From Flavobacterium saliperosum (GTDB lineage Bacteria; Bacteroidota; Bacteroidia; Flavobacteriales; Flavobacteriaceae): DNA of 64,000 nucleotides. A program made the position numbers and the translations under genes. Shown piece by piece: positions 8,375-18,080 of the stretch (the stretch's first letter is position 1; the number at the start of each line of letters is the position of its first letter). The stretch covers positions 98,375 to 162,374 of the forward strand of contig NZ_FMTY01000006.1 of NCBI RefSeq assembly GCF_900100625.1, given 5' to 3'. The notes under the pieces are model-generated. The model ran no database searches. It saw only the letters and a list, made by a program, of their open reading frames with translations, and was not told the origin of the DNA.

Positions 8375-9487
8375 ATGAAGATTGCCATACTAGGAACCAG
8401 AGGAGTTCCCAATTATTACGGAGGTTTTGAACAGTTTGCTGAATTTTTTTCGGTTTACCTTGCTGAAAAAGGACATGAGGTTTATTGTTATAATTCACAC
8501 GACCATCCTTTTCAGGAAAAAACATTTCACGGGGTAAACATTATTCACAAGTACGATCCGGAATACAAATACGGCACTTTCGGACAGTTTATCTATGATT
8601 ATAACTGTATCATGGATTCCAGAAAACGAAACTTTGATATTATACTGCAATTGGGTTACACCAGTAATTCCATCTGGTTTTTTCTGCTGCCCAAACAGCC
8701 AATCATCATCACTAACATGGATGGCCTGGAATGGAAACGTTCCAAATATTCCTGGCCCGTACAGCAATTTTTAAAAGTTGCCGAATGGCTGGCAGCCGTT
8801 TCCAGTGATTATCTAGTGGCCGATTCATTGGGAATTCAGTCCTTTTTAAAAAAAACCTACAAAAAGGAATCCACATATATTGCCTATGGCGCCCATCCTT
8901 TTAATTCTCCGGATACAACAGTATTAAATGAATATCATGTAGAACAAGGAAACTACAACATGATTATGGCGCGCTTTGAGCCGGAAAACAATCTGGATAT
9001 GGTGTTGGAAGGGGTTTCATTATGCGAAGATAAAACACCCATTTTAGTTATTGGAAAACACAATACAAAATACGGCGAATACTTGAAAAACAAGTTTAAA
9101 TATTTCCCCCATATTCGTTTCATGGGCGGAATTTATAACTTAGAGCATCTGAACAGTCTTCGATATTTTTCCAATATTTATTTTCATGGACATTCTGTAG
9201 GCGGTACAAATCCGTCATTATTGGAAGCAATGGCTTCTCAGGCACTGATTGCAGCGCATAATAATGATTTTAACCGAGGTGTTCTGAAAGAAAACGCATT
9301 TTATTTTTCTAATCCAGCCGAAGTGAAAAACCTTTTAGAATCGGTCAATAAAAATGACAACACACATAAAATCAAGAACAATTACGAAGCAATTGAAAAG
9401 GACTTTAATTGGGAAAAAATAAATGGTGACTATCTCCAACTTTTTGAAGAATGTTTTTCAAGACATAAAACAGCAAACACGAAATAA
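8375..9487 (+). CDS. DUF1972-type glycosyltransferase (rhamnosyltransferase-like)
   Basis: A 370-residue glycosyltransferase whose N-terminus MKIAILGTRGVPNYYGGFEQ is the characteristic opening of the DUF1972 (Glyco_trans_4-like) family, which includes putative rhamnosyltransferases of capsule loci. The donor half contains IMARFEPENNLDMVLEGV, GGIYNLEHLNSLRYFS and HGHSVGGTNPSLLEAMAS, the equivalent of the GT4 donor-binding region. Cytoplasmic, transferring a sugar to the growing repeat unit. The end overlaps the following polymerase gene by 65 bases. The sugar is not predictable. Confidence 0.85.
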   Translation: MKIAILGTRGVPNYYGGFEQFAEFFSVYLAEKGHEVYCYNSHDHPFQEKTFHGVNIIHKYDPEYKYGTFGQFIYDYNCIMDSRKRNFDIILQLGYTSNSIWFFLLPKQPIIITNMDGLEWKRSKYSWPVQQFLKVAEWLAAVSSDYLVADSLGIQSFLKKTYKKESTYIAYGAHPFNSPDTTVLNEYHVEQGNYNMIMARFEPENNLDMVLEGVSLCEDKTPILVIGKHNTKYGEYLKNKFKYFPHIRFMGGIYNLEHLNSLRYFSNIYFHGHSVGGTNPSLLEAMASQALIAAHNNDFNRGVLKENAFYFSNPAEVKNLLESVNKNDNTHKIKNNYEAIEKDFNWEKINGDYLQLFEECFSRHKTANTK

Positions 9488-10739
9488 TTATTTATTTCTC
9501 CCGTTGCTTTTAGTTCTGATTACAATCCCGATGCGGTATGCTTACAACAGCATAACCACCGGCGTTTTCATTGGAATTTCCATTCTGGCATTTAAAAAGC
9601 GGCATTTCAGAATAGAAAAAAGTCTGATTGTACCCATAGCAATCTATCTTCTTATGCTTGCCTCAATGCTTTGGACTACAGACTTGCCGGAAACCAAGTC
9701 GGCACTTTTTAAAATGTTTCCGGTTTTATTACTCCCAGTCTGTTTCATGATTAACAAGCCGTTTTCGCAAGTTCAGATCCAAAAAATCATTACATATTAC
9801 GGCTATTCGTTTGTTTTGTTTGCGCTGTTCTATCTTGGAAGAGCCATATTTAGGTATGTTCTTACTAAAGACAGCTCGGTCTTTTTTTACCACGGTTTAG
9901 TTACCGAGGACGTTAATGCTATCCACATTTCCACTTATATGGTTTTAGCCTATTTTTCGTTTATGATACAGGCAAACAAAACCGTTTATGTTAAAAGTGC
10001 GTTACTCCTTCTGGCAACTGTAATTGTGTTGTTGTCTTCTAAAAATTTAGCTGTCGTTTTTTTGATTTTAAATTCGGCGTATTTCCTTTATTATTTCAAT
10101 AACCAGATCAAGAGAAAGCTTTTGATTACCCTAATTGGATTCGGATTGGTGGTGACAGTTGTTTTCTTTCAGGAACTTAAAAACCGATTTGAAATTGAGA
10201 TTGCCTCAAATTTAAAAGAGAACACCATTAACAGAGAAATCAGTAAATCCAATAGATTGGTATACAATGTGACCGTAGGCGAGGCCTGGAGAACAGAACG
10301 TTTTGATAAAAACGATTTCTTTCCTGGAACAGCCCTTCGGGTTTATCAGTTTAGGATTTTTAATGAGATGATGCAAGCCGACCAAGTTTTCTTGACGGGG
10401 TACGGATTAAATGCCACCAAACATAAAATCAAAGAGAAGCGAATTGAACATAATTTGTATGAAGGGTATGATGAATTTAATTTTCACAACCAATACATAC
10501 AGTTTTTTGCCGAACTTGGGGTTTTAGGATTCCTGTTGATAGTAACAATGGTACTGATAAACCTTAAAAACGGACTAAATAACAAAGATTTTATACATAT
10601 TTCTTTTGCAGTTCTAATGATAAGCTTATTTTTGACAGAGTCGTTTTTGAGCAGACAGCGAGGCATTATTTTTTTTATGATGCTGTACTGCCTTTTTAAT
10701 GCTTCAATAAGAAATCGACTAAAAAAGGAAATCGAATGA
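9423..10739 (+). CDS. O-antigen ligase/polymerase family protein (candidate 2)
   Basis: A 438-residue polytopic membrane protein of the Wzy_C/WaaL family. It has an N-terminal membrane domain, a long extracytoplasmic loop (about residues 250-350) and then [19 protein letters not shown], the His-containing motif shared by O-antigen ligases and polymerases. The start given lies inside the preceding gene (65-base overlap). The next in-frame start candidates (TTG at 9504, or the Met of ITIPMRYAY) would cut into the first membrane segment, so the longer form is preferred. The last codons overlap the UDP-glucuronate decarboxylase start by 4 bases. Confidence 0.75.
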   Translation: MVTISNFLKNVFQDIKQQTRNNYLFLPLLLVLITIPMRYAYNSITTGVFIGISILAFKKRHFRIEKSLIVPIAIYLLMLASMLWTTDLPETKSALFKMFPVLLLPVCFMINKPFSQVQIQKIITYYGYSFVLFALFYLGRAIFRYVLTKDSSVFFYHGLVTEDVNAIHISTYMVLAYFSFMIQANKTVYVKSALLLLATVIVLLSSKNLAVVFLILNSAYFLYYFNNQIKRKLLITLIGFGLVVTVVFFQELKNRFEIEIASNLKENTINREISKSNRLVYNVTVGEAWRTERFDKNDFFPGTALRVYQFRIFNEMMQADQVFLTGYGLNATKHKIKEKRIEHNLYEGYDEFNFHNQYIQFFAELGVLGFLLIVTMVLINLKNGLNNKDFIHISFAVLMISLFLTESFLSRQRGIIFFMMLYCLFNASIRNRLKKEIE

Positions 10740-11719
10740 AAAGAATATTAATTACTGGAGCAGCAGGGTTTTTAGGGTCTCACTTGTGCGATAGATTTAT
10801 TAGAGAAGGATACCATGTAATAGGGATGGATAACCTGATTACCGGTGACCTAAAAAACATAGAACACCTTTTCAAACTAGAGCATTTTGAGTTTTATCAT
10901 CACGATGTGACCAAGTTTGTCCATGTTCCAGGGAAATTAGATTTTATTCTTCATTTTGCTTCTCCTGCCAGTCCGATAGATTATCTGAAAATACCAATCC
11001 AGACCTTGAAAGTTGGTTCCTTAGGGACGCATAATCTTTTAGGTTTGGCACGTGTGAAAAAAGCACGAATCCTTATTGCATCCACTTCCGAAGTGTACGG
11101 CGACCCATTGATTCACCCGCAAACGGAGGAATACTACGGAAACGTTAACACCATTGGCCCGCGAGGGGTTTACGACGAAGCCAAGCGGTTTCAGGAATCC
11201 ATTACCATGGCGTATCATACGTTCCATGGCGTGGAAACCCGAATCGTTCGTATATTCAATACCTACGGACCAAGAATGCGTTTAAATGACGGTCGTGTTA
11301 TCCCGGCTTTCATCGGTCAGGCATTGCGTGGGGAAGATTTGACGATTTTTGGCGACGGTTCCCAAACGCGCTCTTTCTGTTATGTGGACGATCAGGTGGA
11401 AGGGATAGTCCGACTGTTGCATTCCGATTATCACCTCCCGGTAAACATCGGTAATCCCGATGAAATCACCATTAAAGATTTTGCGGAGGAAATTATCAAA
11501 TTAACGGGAACCAATCAAAAAGTGGTCTACCATCCGCTGCCAGTTAATGATCCGATGCAACGCCAGCCGGATACCACAAAAGCAAAGGAAATTTTAGGTT
11601 GGGAAGCCAAAGTCTCCCGTTCCGAAGGTATGAAAATCACCTACGAATATTTCAAGTCCTTATCTCCGGAAGAATTGGCCAAAGAAGAACACAAAGACTT
11701 TTCAGATTATATCCGATAA
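10736..11719 (+). CDS. UDP-glucuronate decarboxylase (UDP-xylose synthase)
   Basis: A 327-residue short-chain dehydrogenase/epimerase that should convert UDP-glucuronate to UDP-xylose in the cytoplasm, providing a pentose donor for the polysaccharide. It has the Rossmann motif [10 protein letters not shown] (residues 7-16), the UXS-typical [17 protein letters not shown] segment, STSEVYGDP with Ser118/Glu119, and the catalytic YDEAK pair (Tyr146, Lys150). The stretch [10 protein letters not shown]...IPAFI is also typical of UXS. Length matches the bacterial single-domain form. Overlaps both neighbours (4 bases upstream, 1 base downstream). No UDP-glucose dehydrogenase is in the window, so the substrate must be made elsewhere. 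Confidence 0.88.
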   Translation: MKRILITGAAGFLGSHLCDRFIREGYHVIGMDNLITGDLKNIEHLFKLEHFEFYHHDVTKFVHVPGKLDFILHFASPASPIDYLKIPIQTLKVGSLGTHNLLGLARVKKARILIASTSEVYGDPLIHPQTEEYYGNVNTIGPRGVYDEAKRFQESITMAYHTFHGVETRIVRIFNTYGPRMRLNDGRVIPAFIGQALRGEDLTIFGDGSQTRSFCYVDDQVEGIVRLLHSDYHLPVNIGNPDEITIKDFAEEIIKLTGTNQKVVYHPLPVNDPMQRQPDTTKAKEILGWEAKVSRSEGMKITYEYFKSLSPEELAKEEHKDFSDYIR

Positions 11720-13086
11720 TGACGGCGGCTCAAAGAGGAAGATATTCAAAATATTTAAAACCCCTCAGTATTATTATTGATTTAATAGTATTGATCGGAT
11801 TACCGTTCTTTTTCTTTAAAGGCTTAAATGTTAATTTTTGGTATTTCAATGTCTATCAGGTTTTTTGTTGGTTAACCGTTGCATATTTTATAGGATTTTA
11901 CGAGGTCTTCCGATATACAACCCCAGTGCAGATTTTTTCCAAAATCACGAAACAGGCCATCATTTTTCTTTTGATTGTTATAGCTTTCTTTCCTTTTTCA
12001 AAAGAGACTGTCTTTAGCGGAAAGGCCATTGCTCTCTTTTTGAGTAGCGGTTTTTCTCTGATTATCATTTCCAAAGTGTTAGCATTTTATTATTTAAAGA
12101 AATACAGAATTGTTACCGGCAGTAACTATCGAAATGCCATAATTGTAGGATACAATAAAGAAGCAATTCGGTTAAAGGATCTCTTTAATACACGAACTGA
12201 TTTCGGATACCGGTTTCTTGGTTTTTTTTCGGATAATGTTCAAAATGATGATATAAGGGGGAATTTAAGGGAACTTCAATCCTTTTTAATTGATGAAAAA
12301 GTAGATGAGATCTATTGTTCTTTAGGGGAATTATCCAATGATAAAATAAAGGATTTAATTGAATTTACGGATGAAAACAACATTACAATTAAATTCATAC
12401 CGGATTCCAAAGAGATTTTTTCAAAAAATTTAAAAATCGATTATTATGAGTTTTTCCCAGTACTTTCATTACAAAAAACTCCATTAGACGAACCTATTGT
12501 TAAGTTTTCAAAAAGAGTATTTGATATTTTTTTCTCACTATTCGTAATCGTATTATTTCTTTCTTGGTTGATACCCGTTCTCGCTTTTTTGATAAAATTA
12601 GAGTCACGAGGTCCCGTTTTTTTCAAACAAAGCCGTCCGGGATTGAATGAAGAAGAATTCTTCTGTTATAAATTCCGATCCATGATGCTGAATTCCACCA
12701 CCGAGCAAGAAGCATCTCGAAATGACCCGAGAGTTACAAAAATAGGGAGGATCATTAGAAAAACAAGTTTAGATGAGATGCCACAGTTTTTTAATGTGCT
12801 TTTTGGCGACATGTCTGTTGTAGGGCCAAGACCACACTTATGGTCGCAAAATAAAACCTATGGAAACCGAATTAAAAAGTACATGGTTCGTCATTATGTG
12901 AAACCCGGCATTACAGGTCTTGCACAAGTTCGAGGTTTTAGGGGTGAAATCGAAACAGACGAAGACATGATTAACCGAATCAAATACGATGTTTTTTACA
13001 TTGAAAATTGGTCAATGCTTCTGGATCTAAAAGTCATTGCCCAAACCGTAATTAATATTTTCAAAGGCGAAGAAAAAGCGTATTAG
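11719..13086 (+). CDS. Undecaprenyl-phosphate sugar phosphotransferase (initiating enzyme)
   Basis: A 455-residue polyisoprenyl-phosphate hexose-1-phosphate transferase of the WbaP/WcaJ type, the enzyme that starts repeat-unit synthesis on undecaprenyl phosphate. Four N-terminal membrane helices and a Rossmann-like CoA-binding domain (about residues 135-265) are followed by a membrane re-entrant helix and the catalytic domain: KRVFDIFFSL, FKQSRPGLNEEEFFCYKFRSM, RKTSLDEMPQFFNVL, GDMSVVGPRPH and VKPGITGLAQVRG. I start it at the ATG overlapping the upstream stop (TAATG at 11717-11721); an upstream extension of the frame runs inside the previous gene. Its 3' end overlaps the convergent - strand gene by 4 bases. 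Confidence 0.88.
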   Translation: MTAAQRGRYSKYLKPLSIIIDLIVLIGLPFFFFKGLNVNFWYFNVYQVFCWLTVAYFIGFYEVFRYTTPVQIFSKITKQAIIFLLIVIAFFPFSKETVFSGKAIALFLSSGFSLIIISKVLAFYYLKKYRIVTGSNYRNAIIVGYNKEAIRLKDLFNTRTDFGYRFLGFFSDNVQNDDIRGNLRELQSFLIDEKVDEIYCSLGELSNDKIKDLIEFTDENNITIKFIPDSKEIFSKNLKIDYYEFFPVLSLQKTPLDEPIVKFSKRVFDIFFSLFVIVLFLSWLIPVLAFLIKLESRGPVFFKQSRPGLNEEEFFCYKFRSMMLNSTTEQEASRNDPRVTKIGRIIRKTSLDEMPQFFNVLFGDMSVVGPRPHLWSQNKTYGNRIKKYMVRHYVKPGITGLAQVRGFRGEIETDEDMINRIKYDVFYIENWSMLLDLKVIAQTVINIFKGEEKAY

Positions 13087-14249
13087 ATTTTTTTTATTTC
13101 CTCGTCGATTACGTCTAATTGTCTGTCAAACGAAAAATGTTCTTCGGCAATTTCCCGAATTTTCACTCTGCTGTTGGAACTGGTTTTTGAAACCTTCAGG
13201 AACAATCGGTTCAGCGATTCATAATCCTGAGGCGCAATCACGGTACCCAATTGAAATTCCTTTACGATATCGCCACCTTCACCCCCGGCAATATAAATAA
13301 TCGGTAATCCGATGTGTGCCATCTCAAATATTTTGGAAGGAACCGAACCGTAAATACGATTCACCAGCGGAATTATAGCATAATCGGCTTTATGGGTAAG
13401 AATTTCATGCAAGGCCGTACGGGTAAGTTCGCCGTGAAAGAAGATATTTTTATGCGGGTTCTTTTCGATAAATGCAATCAGCTCCGCTTTCTCCGCACCG
13501 TTGCCATAAATGTCAAGAATTACATTTTCGGGCAATCGGATATTTTTACAAAGAGTAACAATGCCTTGTGCCACACCTAATAAACCGGCATACACCACAT
13601 GGATTTTTTCCGATGTTTCAGCAGTCGTGTTTTTCTGTAACAAAAATTTAGGATAGTTGCGGTACAAAACGGTTTTCGTCGACACGCTTTCCTTTACATG
13701 GGTACAGATTTCATTGGATTGCCCCAAAACCAAATTCGCGTTTTTATAATTGAACCGTTCGATTTTTTCCAACATACGATAACTGAAACTTTCGGTCATG
13801 ACTCCAAGCTCTTTTCCCGCCAAAGGCCACAAATCCGAAACGTTGAGTATGATTTTTTTGCCTTTGATTTTATTCATCAGTACGCTGAAATAAGCAACAA
13901 AAAGGGGTGGCGACTGAATAATCACTTTCTTCGGCGTTTTGGTAAACAACAGAAAAACACTCAGCGAAAACGAAAACGACAACATGGAAATGAGTCGGAC
14001 CACCTTGCTTTTCGAATTGCTCGGAAACACCCAGGTGCGGTAAACGGTAATGTTCTTCTCAACTGATTTGTGTTTGATTTTTCCCTGATAACCGTCAAAA
14101 GTTTTCCCGTTCGGATAATTGGGCAGCGGACACAATACCGAAACGTTCCAGCCTTTGTCACGAAGTCCGTGTGCCAGTGTTTCGATACGATTGGCGGCCG
14201 CTCCGGTTTCCGGAGGATAATAGTTGGATATGATTAGAATGTCCTGCAT
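13083..14249 (-). CDS. WbuB-like GT4 glycosyltransferase
   Basis: A 388-residue GT-B glycosyltransferase. The N-terminus ILIISNYYPPETGAAANRI is the usual opening of WbuB-like enzymes, which often add N-acetylated amino sugars to polysaccharides. The donor domain includes VVYAGLLGVAQGI, IYGNGAEK and a C-terminal SVPSKIFEMAHIGLPIIYI region in place of the classic E-x7-E. I choose the Met at 14249, which overlaps the wecB stop (TAATG on the - strand); a longer open frame inside wecB is unlikely to be translated. Likely cotranscribed with wecB and the CapK-like gene. Its 3' end overlaps the convergent phosphotransferase gene by 4 bases. Confidence 0.85.
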   Translation of the reverse strand: MQDILIISNYYPPETGAAANRIETLAHGLRDKGWNVSVLCPLPNYPNGKTFDGYQGKIKHKSVEKNITVYRTWVFPSNSKSKVVRLISMLSFSFSLSVFLLFTKTPKKVIIQSPPLFVAYFSVLMNKIKGKKIILNVSDLWPLAGKELGVMTESFSYRMLEKIERFNYKNANLVLGQSNEICTHVKESVSTKTVLYRNYPKFLLQKNTTAETSEKIHVVYAGLLGVAQGIVTLCKNIRLPENVILDIYGNGAEKAELIAFIEKNPHKNIFFHGELTRTALHEILTHKADYAIIPLVNRIYGSVPSKIFEMAHIGLPIIYIAGGEGGDIVKEFQLGTVIAPQDYESLNRLFLKVSKTSSNSRVKIREIAEEHFSFDRQLDVIDEEIKKI

Positions 14250-15343
14250 TACAGCGGTAAGTCTAGTAAAATTTCTACAATTCGGTTGGCGGTATTCCCA
14301 TCCCAAAGCTCTGGAATTTGAACGTTCTTCCAGTTGTTATGGGCTATTTTCATAATATTTTCTTCCAAGGCGTTGAAGTCGTTTCCAACCAATACATTGC
14401 TGCCCAACACACAGGTTTCGGGTCTTTCGGTGTTTTCGCGAAGGGTGATGCACGGAATGTGCAAATAAGTTGCTTCTTCGGTAATACCCCCGGAATCGGT
14501 AATCACACCCGCGGCATTTTTAAGCAGGTAAATGAATTTCAGATAGGGTTGCGGTTCCACGATTTCCAGATTCGGATAGTTTTTTCCGATGGCTTCCACA
14601 ATGGGTTTGGTTCTCGGATGAATCGGGAAAACGATGGTGAAATCTTTGGCAAAAGTCGTAATATTATCCAGATAACGTTCCAGATTTTCTTTATTGTCCA
14701 CATTGGCCGGACGGTGCATCGTGAGCACCAGGTATTTTTTTTCGGAGGAATCTAAAGCGTCAAAAAAGGAAGGTTTTTCAATGCGTTCCAGATTTTTAAC
14801 CAACGAATCAATCATAATATTCCCGACGAAGAAAATCCGGTCGTCTTCAATTCCTGCTTTTTTCAGGTTTTCATTGGCATAACTCGACGTGGTGAAAAAA
14901 TAATCAGTAATGCTGTCGGTTACCATACGGTTGATCTCTTCAGGCATTGTCAAATCAAAGGAACGGATTCCGGCTTCGATATGAGCCACTTTCACATTGG
15001 CTTTTTTCGCTACAATACTGCACGCCATGGTAGAAGTCACGTCACCCACCACAATCACCAAATCGGATGGATGATCTGCCAGTTCTTTTTCAAAACCGAT
15101 CATGATGCCTGCTGTTTGTTCCGCTTGCGTACCTCCGCCCACCATAAGATTCGCGTCGGGTTTCGGAATGTTTAATTCTTCGAAAAACGTGTCGCTCAGG
15201 TTCTTATCGTAGTGTTGGCCCGTATGCACCAATCGGAACGAAATGGCTTTTCCTTCCTGTTGTTTTTTCTGAATCTGATGGATAAGCGGCGCAATTTTCA
15301 TGAAATTGGGTCTTGCTCCGGCAACTATGGTGAGTTGTATCAT
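14249..15343 (-). CDS. wecB: UDP-N-acetylglucosamine 2-epimerase
   Basis: A 364-residue non-hydrolysing epimerase that interconverts UDP-GlcNAc and UDP-ManNAc in the cytoplasm. Family motifs are visible in order: GARPNFMKIAPLIHQI, TGQHYDKNLSD, VVGDVTSTMA, HIEAGIRSFDLTMPEEINR, TMHRPANVDNKENL, PIHPRTKP, TDSGGITEEATYLHIPCITLR and NTERPET. The usual partner WecC (ManNAc dehydrogenase) is not in the window, so ManNAc may be used directly or oxidised by an enzyme encoded elsewhere. Overlaps the CapK-like gene by 4 bases and the glycosyltransferase by 1. Confidence 0.93.
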   Translation of the reverse strand: MIQLTIVAGARPNFMKIAPLIHQIQKKQQEGKAISFRLVHTGQHYDKNLSDTFFEELNIPKPDANLMVGGGTQAEQTAGIMIGFEKELADHPSDLVIVVGDVTSTMACSIVAKKANVKVAHIEAGIRSFDLTMPEEINRMVTDSITDYFFTTSSYANENLKKAGIEDDRIFFVGNIMIDSLVKNLERIEKPSFFDALDSSEKKYLVLTMHRPANVDNKENLERYLDNITTFAKDFTIVFPIHPRTKPIVEAIGKNYPNLEIVEPQPYLKFIYLLKNAAGVITDSGGITEEATYLHIPCITLRENTERPETCVLGSNVLVGNDFNALEENIMKIAHNNWKNVQIPELWDGNTANRIVEILLDLPL

Positions 15344-16674
15344 GTTAGTTCGGATATGAATTGTTTGAGTTTTCCCCGTGCATTGCGAAGTAAACTGTTT
15401 TTTCGGTGATATGAAAATTGTAATCCCGGTTCCAGATAGTTGTCTATGGCTTCCTGAATTTTTTTCAGCTGTTCGGACGTGAGTTCTTTTTCGGAAACGT
15501 AATCGATTTCAAACGTATCGATTTTGGTCTGACGGATGATGAATTCCTTCACGTTCCCGTCGTCTTCAATAATGCTTTTGGTGACGTAGTAAAAGGTCAG
15601 TCCCGGAGCTTTTTTTCCGCTGGGCAGTAACGCCACATCATTGGTTCTTCCGATGAGTTTTTTCAGGATGGGTTTTTTCGGCGTGCTTTTTTCATCCAAA
15701 ATTCCAATGTCACCAATATCATAACGGATAAACGGATGGGCTTTGTTGTACAACGACGTAATCACAATCCGGCCTTCTGTTCCGTTGGGAACCGGCTGGT
15801 TGTTTTCGTCTAAGATTTCCATAAAGAGCGTTTCGGAATTCACCTGCCACTCTCCGTTTGGGTTTTGAAACGCAATCAAATCGAGTTCGGAAGCACCGTA
15901 TTCGTTCACGATCGGAATGCCGAGTTGCGTTTCAAGCAGAATTTTATCGTCGTCAAACAGCATTTCGGATGTCACCATGCAGACTTTCAACGTCGGACAA
16001 ATGGTTTTCAAGACAATGTTTTTGGTCTGCAGAAATTTGGCAAACAACACAATCGAACTCGTATACCCGTTGATGTACTCGAATTTTTTGGTTCGGAAAT
16101 GGGTCAGCACTTTTTCCAGAAAGGCATCGGACAGGTCAAAAATCGGGAAACGGTAGCGTTGTCCCAAAAAGTCTTTCAGCCGTTCTTTACGGTACCCGAT
16201 AAAATCCAACGGGATGCCGTAAAATCGGGCCTGATACGAGGTGTTGAAATCAATCCCGTACCAACCGAAACGGTGAATAATGGAAGCCCAGGTTAGGGCA
16301 TGCGCCTGCTTGTCTTTGGCAAAAACGAAAGGATCACCACTGGAACCGGACGTTTTGTTTACGAAAACCGTTTTTGGGGTGTAGCCTTTGGAAAGTCTCT
16401 TTATTAAGGGTTTCTGCAAATCTTTTTTGGTAAGCACCGGTAAATCGTTCCAGTTTTCAACAGTGTTTTTTCCGGCCAATTCCCTGTAAAACGAATTGTT
16501 TTTCATATGAAAGCTTACGATTTCATTTCGCTGCACTGTAATGTAGTCCTGATACTTTTCTTCCGGAATGGAAAGAATGGCATCAAAAGCGGCATGGGCT
16601 TCCTTCATCGGGAAACCGTTCAATTGCAGTGAAAAATCAAATAATCGAAACACGTATCGGGTAAATTTCTCCAA
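15340..16674 (-). CDS. CapK/PaaK-like adenylate-forming enzyme of the polysaccharide locus
   Basis: A 444-residue member of the phenylacetate-CoA ligase-like branch of the ANL superfamily, often called CapK in capsule loci. The P-loop-like motif is NKTSGSSGDPFVF, followed further on by NEYGASELDLIAF, FIRYDIGDIG and a C-terminal lid domain with LIGRTNDVALLPSGKKAPG. Such enzymes activate a carboxylic acid as an acyl-adenylate. The actual substrate in polysaccharide loci is not established, and a true PaaK role is unlikely because no phenylacetate genes are nearby. First gene of the - strand group, divergent from purD with 94 bases between starts. Confidence 0.75.
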   Translation of the reverse strand: MEKFTRYVFRLFDFSLQLNGFPMKEAHAAFDAILSIPEEKYQDYITVQRNEIVSFHMKNNSFYRELAGKNTVENWNDLPVLTKKDLQKPLIKRLSKGYTPKTVFVNKTSGSSGDPFVFAKDKQAHALTWASIIHRFGWYGIDFNTSYQARFYGIPLDFIGYRKERLKDFLGQRYRFPIFDLSDAFLEKVLTHFRTKKFEYINGYTSSIVLFAKFLQTKNIVLKTICPTLKVCMVTSEMLFDDDKILLETQLGIPIVNEYGASELDLIAFQNPNGEWQVNSETLFMEILDENNQPVPNGTEGRIVITSLYNKAHPFIRYDIGDIGILDEKSTPKKPILKKLIGRTNDVALLPSGKKAPGLTFYYVTKSIIEDDGNVKEFIIRQTKIDTFEIDYVSEKELTSEQLKKIQEAIDNYLEPGLQFSYHRKNSLLRNARGKLKQFISELT

Positions 16675-16736
16675 AAATAATAAAACCCACCGCCATAAAC
16701 TATCGATAGAAACTTTTTTTTCCGTTGAAAACCGAC

Positions 16737-16744
16737 TATTTTTG
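16737..16744 (+). promoter_or_regulatory. Candidate purD -7 box (TATTTTTG)
   Basis: Exact TAnnTTTG match 24 bases before the purD ATG, in the divergent gap with the CapK-like gene. No clear -33 TTTG at standard spacing. Confidence 0.5.
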
Positions 16745-16768
16745 CACCCAAATCAACAACACAACAAC

Positions 16769-18040
16769 ATGACTATTTTACTGTTAGGCTCCGGCGGAAG
16801 AGAACACGCTTTGGCTTGGAAAATGCTTCAGAGTTCTCATTGTTCCAAATTATTTGTAGCGCCCGGTAATGCCGGAACCGCTTCCATAGCGACCAATGTG
16901 GCCATCAATCCCAACGATTTCACCGCAGTTAAGAATTTAGTGCTTACGGAAAAAATCGAAATGGTAGTGGTAGGCCCCGAAGATCCTTTGGTTAACGGTG
17001 TCTTCGATTTCTTTAAGAACGATGCCGATCTGAAAGGTATTCCGGTTATCGGACCTTCAAAACAAGGCGCGCAATTGGAAGGCAGTAAGGAATTTGCCAA
17101 AGAATTTTTGGTAAGACATAACATTCCAACGGCTGCGTATGATAGTTTTACCAAAGACACGGTTGAAAAAGGCTGTGAATTCCTAACCACACTGCAACCG
17201 CCGTACGTTTTAAAAGCAGATGGTTTGGCGGCAGGAAAAGGGGTTTTGATTCTGAATGATTTGGCCGAAGCCCAGCAGGAATTAAGAAATATGTTGGTGG
17301 ATGCGAAATTCGGCGATGCGTCTTCCAAAGTGGTTATCGAGGAGTTTTTGGACGGTATCGAATTGAGCTGTTTCGTTTTAACCGACGGGAAAAATTATAA
17401 AATATTACCCACGGCAAAAGATTACAAACGCATTGGTGAAGGCGATACCGGATTGAACACCGGTGGAATGGGAGCGGTTTCTCCGGTTCCGTTCGCGGAC
17501 GCCGTTTTGATGGAAAAAATCGAAGAGCGTATTGTAAAACCAACGGTTCTGGGACTGCAAAAAGACAATATAGAATACAAAGGATTTGTTTTCATCGGTT
17601 TGATCAATGTGAAAGGCGAGCCGATTGTAATCGAATACAATGTACGCATGGGCGATCCGGAAACGGAAGTGGTCATGCCAAGAATACAAAGTGATTTGGT
17701 GGCATTGTTCCAAGCGGTTGCCAATCAGACTTTAGATCAGGTAGCTTTGGAAATCGATCCGAGAAGCGCTACGACCATTATGGTAGTGTCTGGCGGTTAT
17801 CCGGAAGACTATGAAAAAGGAAAAGTGATTTCCGGTTTGGATAAGGTGGAAGGGTCGATCGCTTTTCATGCGGGTACGGCCTTAAAAGACGGTCAGGTGG
17901 TTAGCAACGGTGGCCGGGTAATTGCCGTAACGTCGTATGGCAACGATTTTAAGGAAGCGATTGCCAAATCTTATGAAAACATCGGAAAGATTACATTTGA
18001 CAACATGTACTATCGAAAAGATATTGGTTTCGATTTATAG
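16769..18040 (+). CDS. purD: Phosphoribosylamine-glycine ligase (GARS)
   Basis: A 423-residue ATP-grasp enzyme catalysing the second step of de novo purine synthesis (phosphoribosylamine + glycine + ATP to GAR). It begins MTILLLGSGGREHALAWKM, the standard PurD N-terminus. Other signatures are VGPEDPLVNG, GPSKQGAQLEGSK, LKADGLAAGKGV, DGIELSCFVLTDG, NTGGMGAVSP and VIEYNVRMGDPETEV (metal-binding Glu/Asn). The frame is open about 200 bases further upstream, but that extension covers the promoter and lacks similarity; the ATG at 16769 gives the normal length. Followed by a strong terminator. Confidence 0.95.
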   Translation: MTILLLGSGGREHALAWKMLQSSHCSKLFVAPGNAGTASIATNVAINPNDFTAVKNLVLTEKIEMVVVGPEDPLVNGVFDFFKNDADLKGIPVIGPSKQGAQLEGSKEFAKEFLVRHNIPTAAYDSFTKDTVEKGCEFLTTLQPPYVLKADGLAAGKGVLILNDLAEAQQELRNMLVDAKFGDASSKVVIEEFLDGIELSCFVLTDGKNYKILPTAKDYKRIGEGDTGLNTGGMGAVSPVPFADAVLMEKIEERIVKPTVLGLQKDNIEYKGFVFIGLINVKGEPIVIEYNVRMGDPETEVVMPRIQSDLVALFQAVANQTLDQVALEIDPRSATTIMVVSGGYPEDYEKGKVISGLDKVEGSIAFHAGTALKDGQVVSNGGRVIAVTSYGNDFKEAIAKSYENIGKITFDNMYYRKDIGFDL

Positions 18041-18045
18041 CAAAA

Positions 18046-18071
18046 AAAATCCCGATGAAAATCGGGATTTT
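18046..18071. terminator. Bidirectional intrinsic terminator
   Basis: An 11-bp perfect stem (AAAATCCCGAT / ATCGGGATTTT) with a GAAA loop and A/T tracts on both sides, between the convergent purD and the small membrane protein gene. Confidence 0.85.
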
Positions 18072-18080
18072 TTTTTATTC

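Noticed and set aside
9423..9487. Frameshift joining the DUF1972 glycosyltransferase and the polymerase
   Set aside because: Both proteins have complete, separate family structures; a 65-base overlap is long but acceptable in this tight operon.
15865..16296. 143-codon + strand frame inside the CapK-like gene
   Set aside because: Antisense shadow with no recognisable domain; the - strand gene has clear adenylate-forming motifs.
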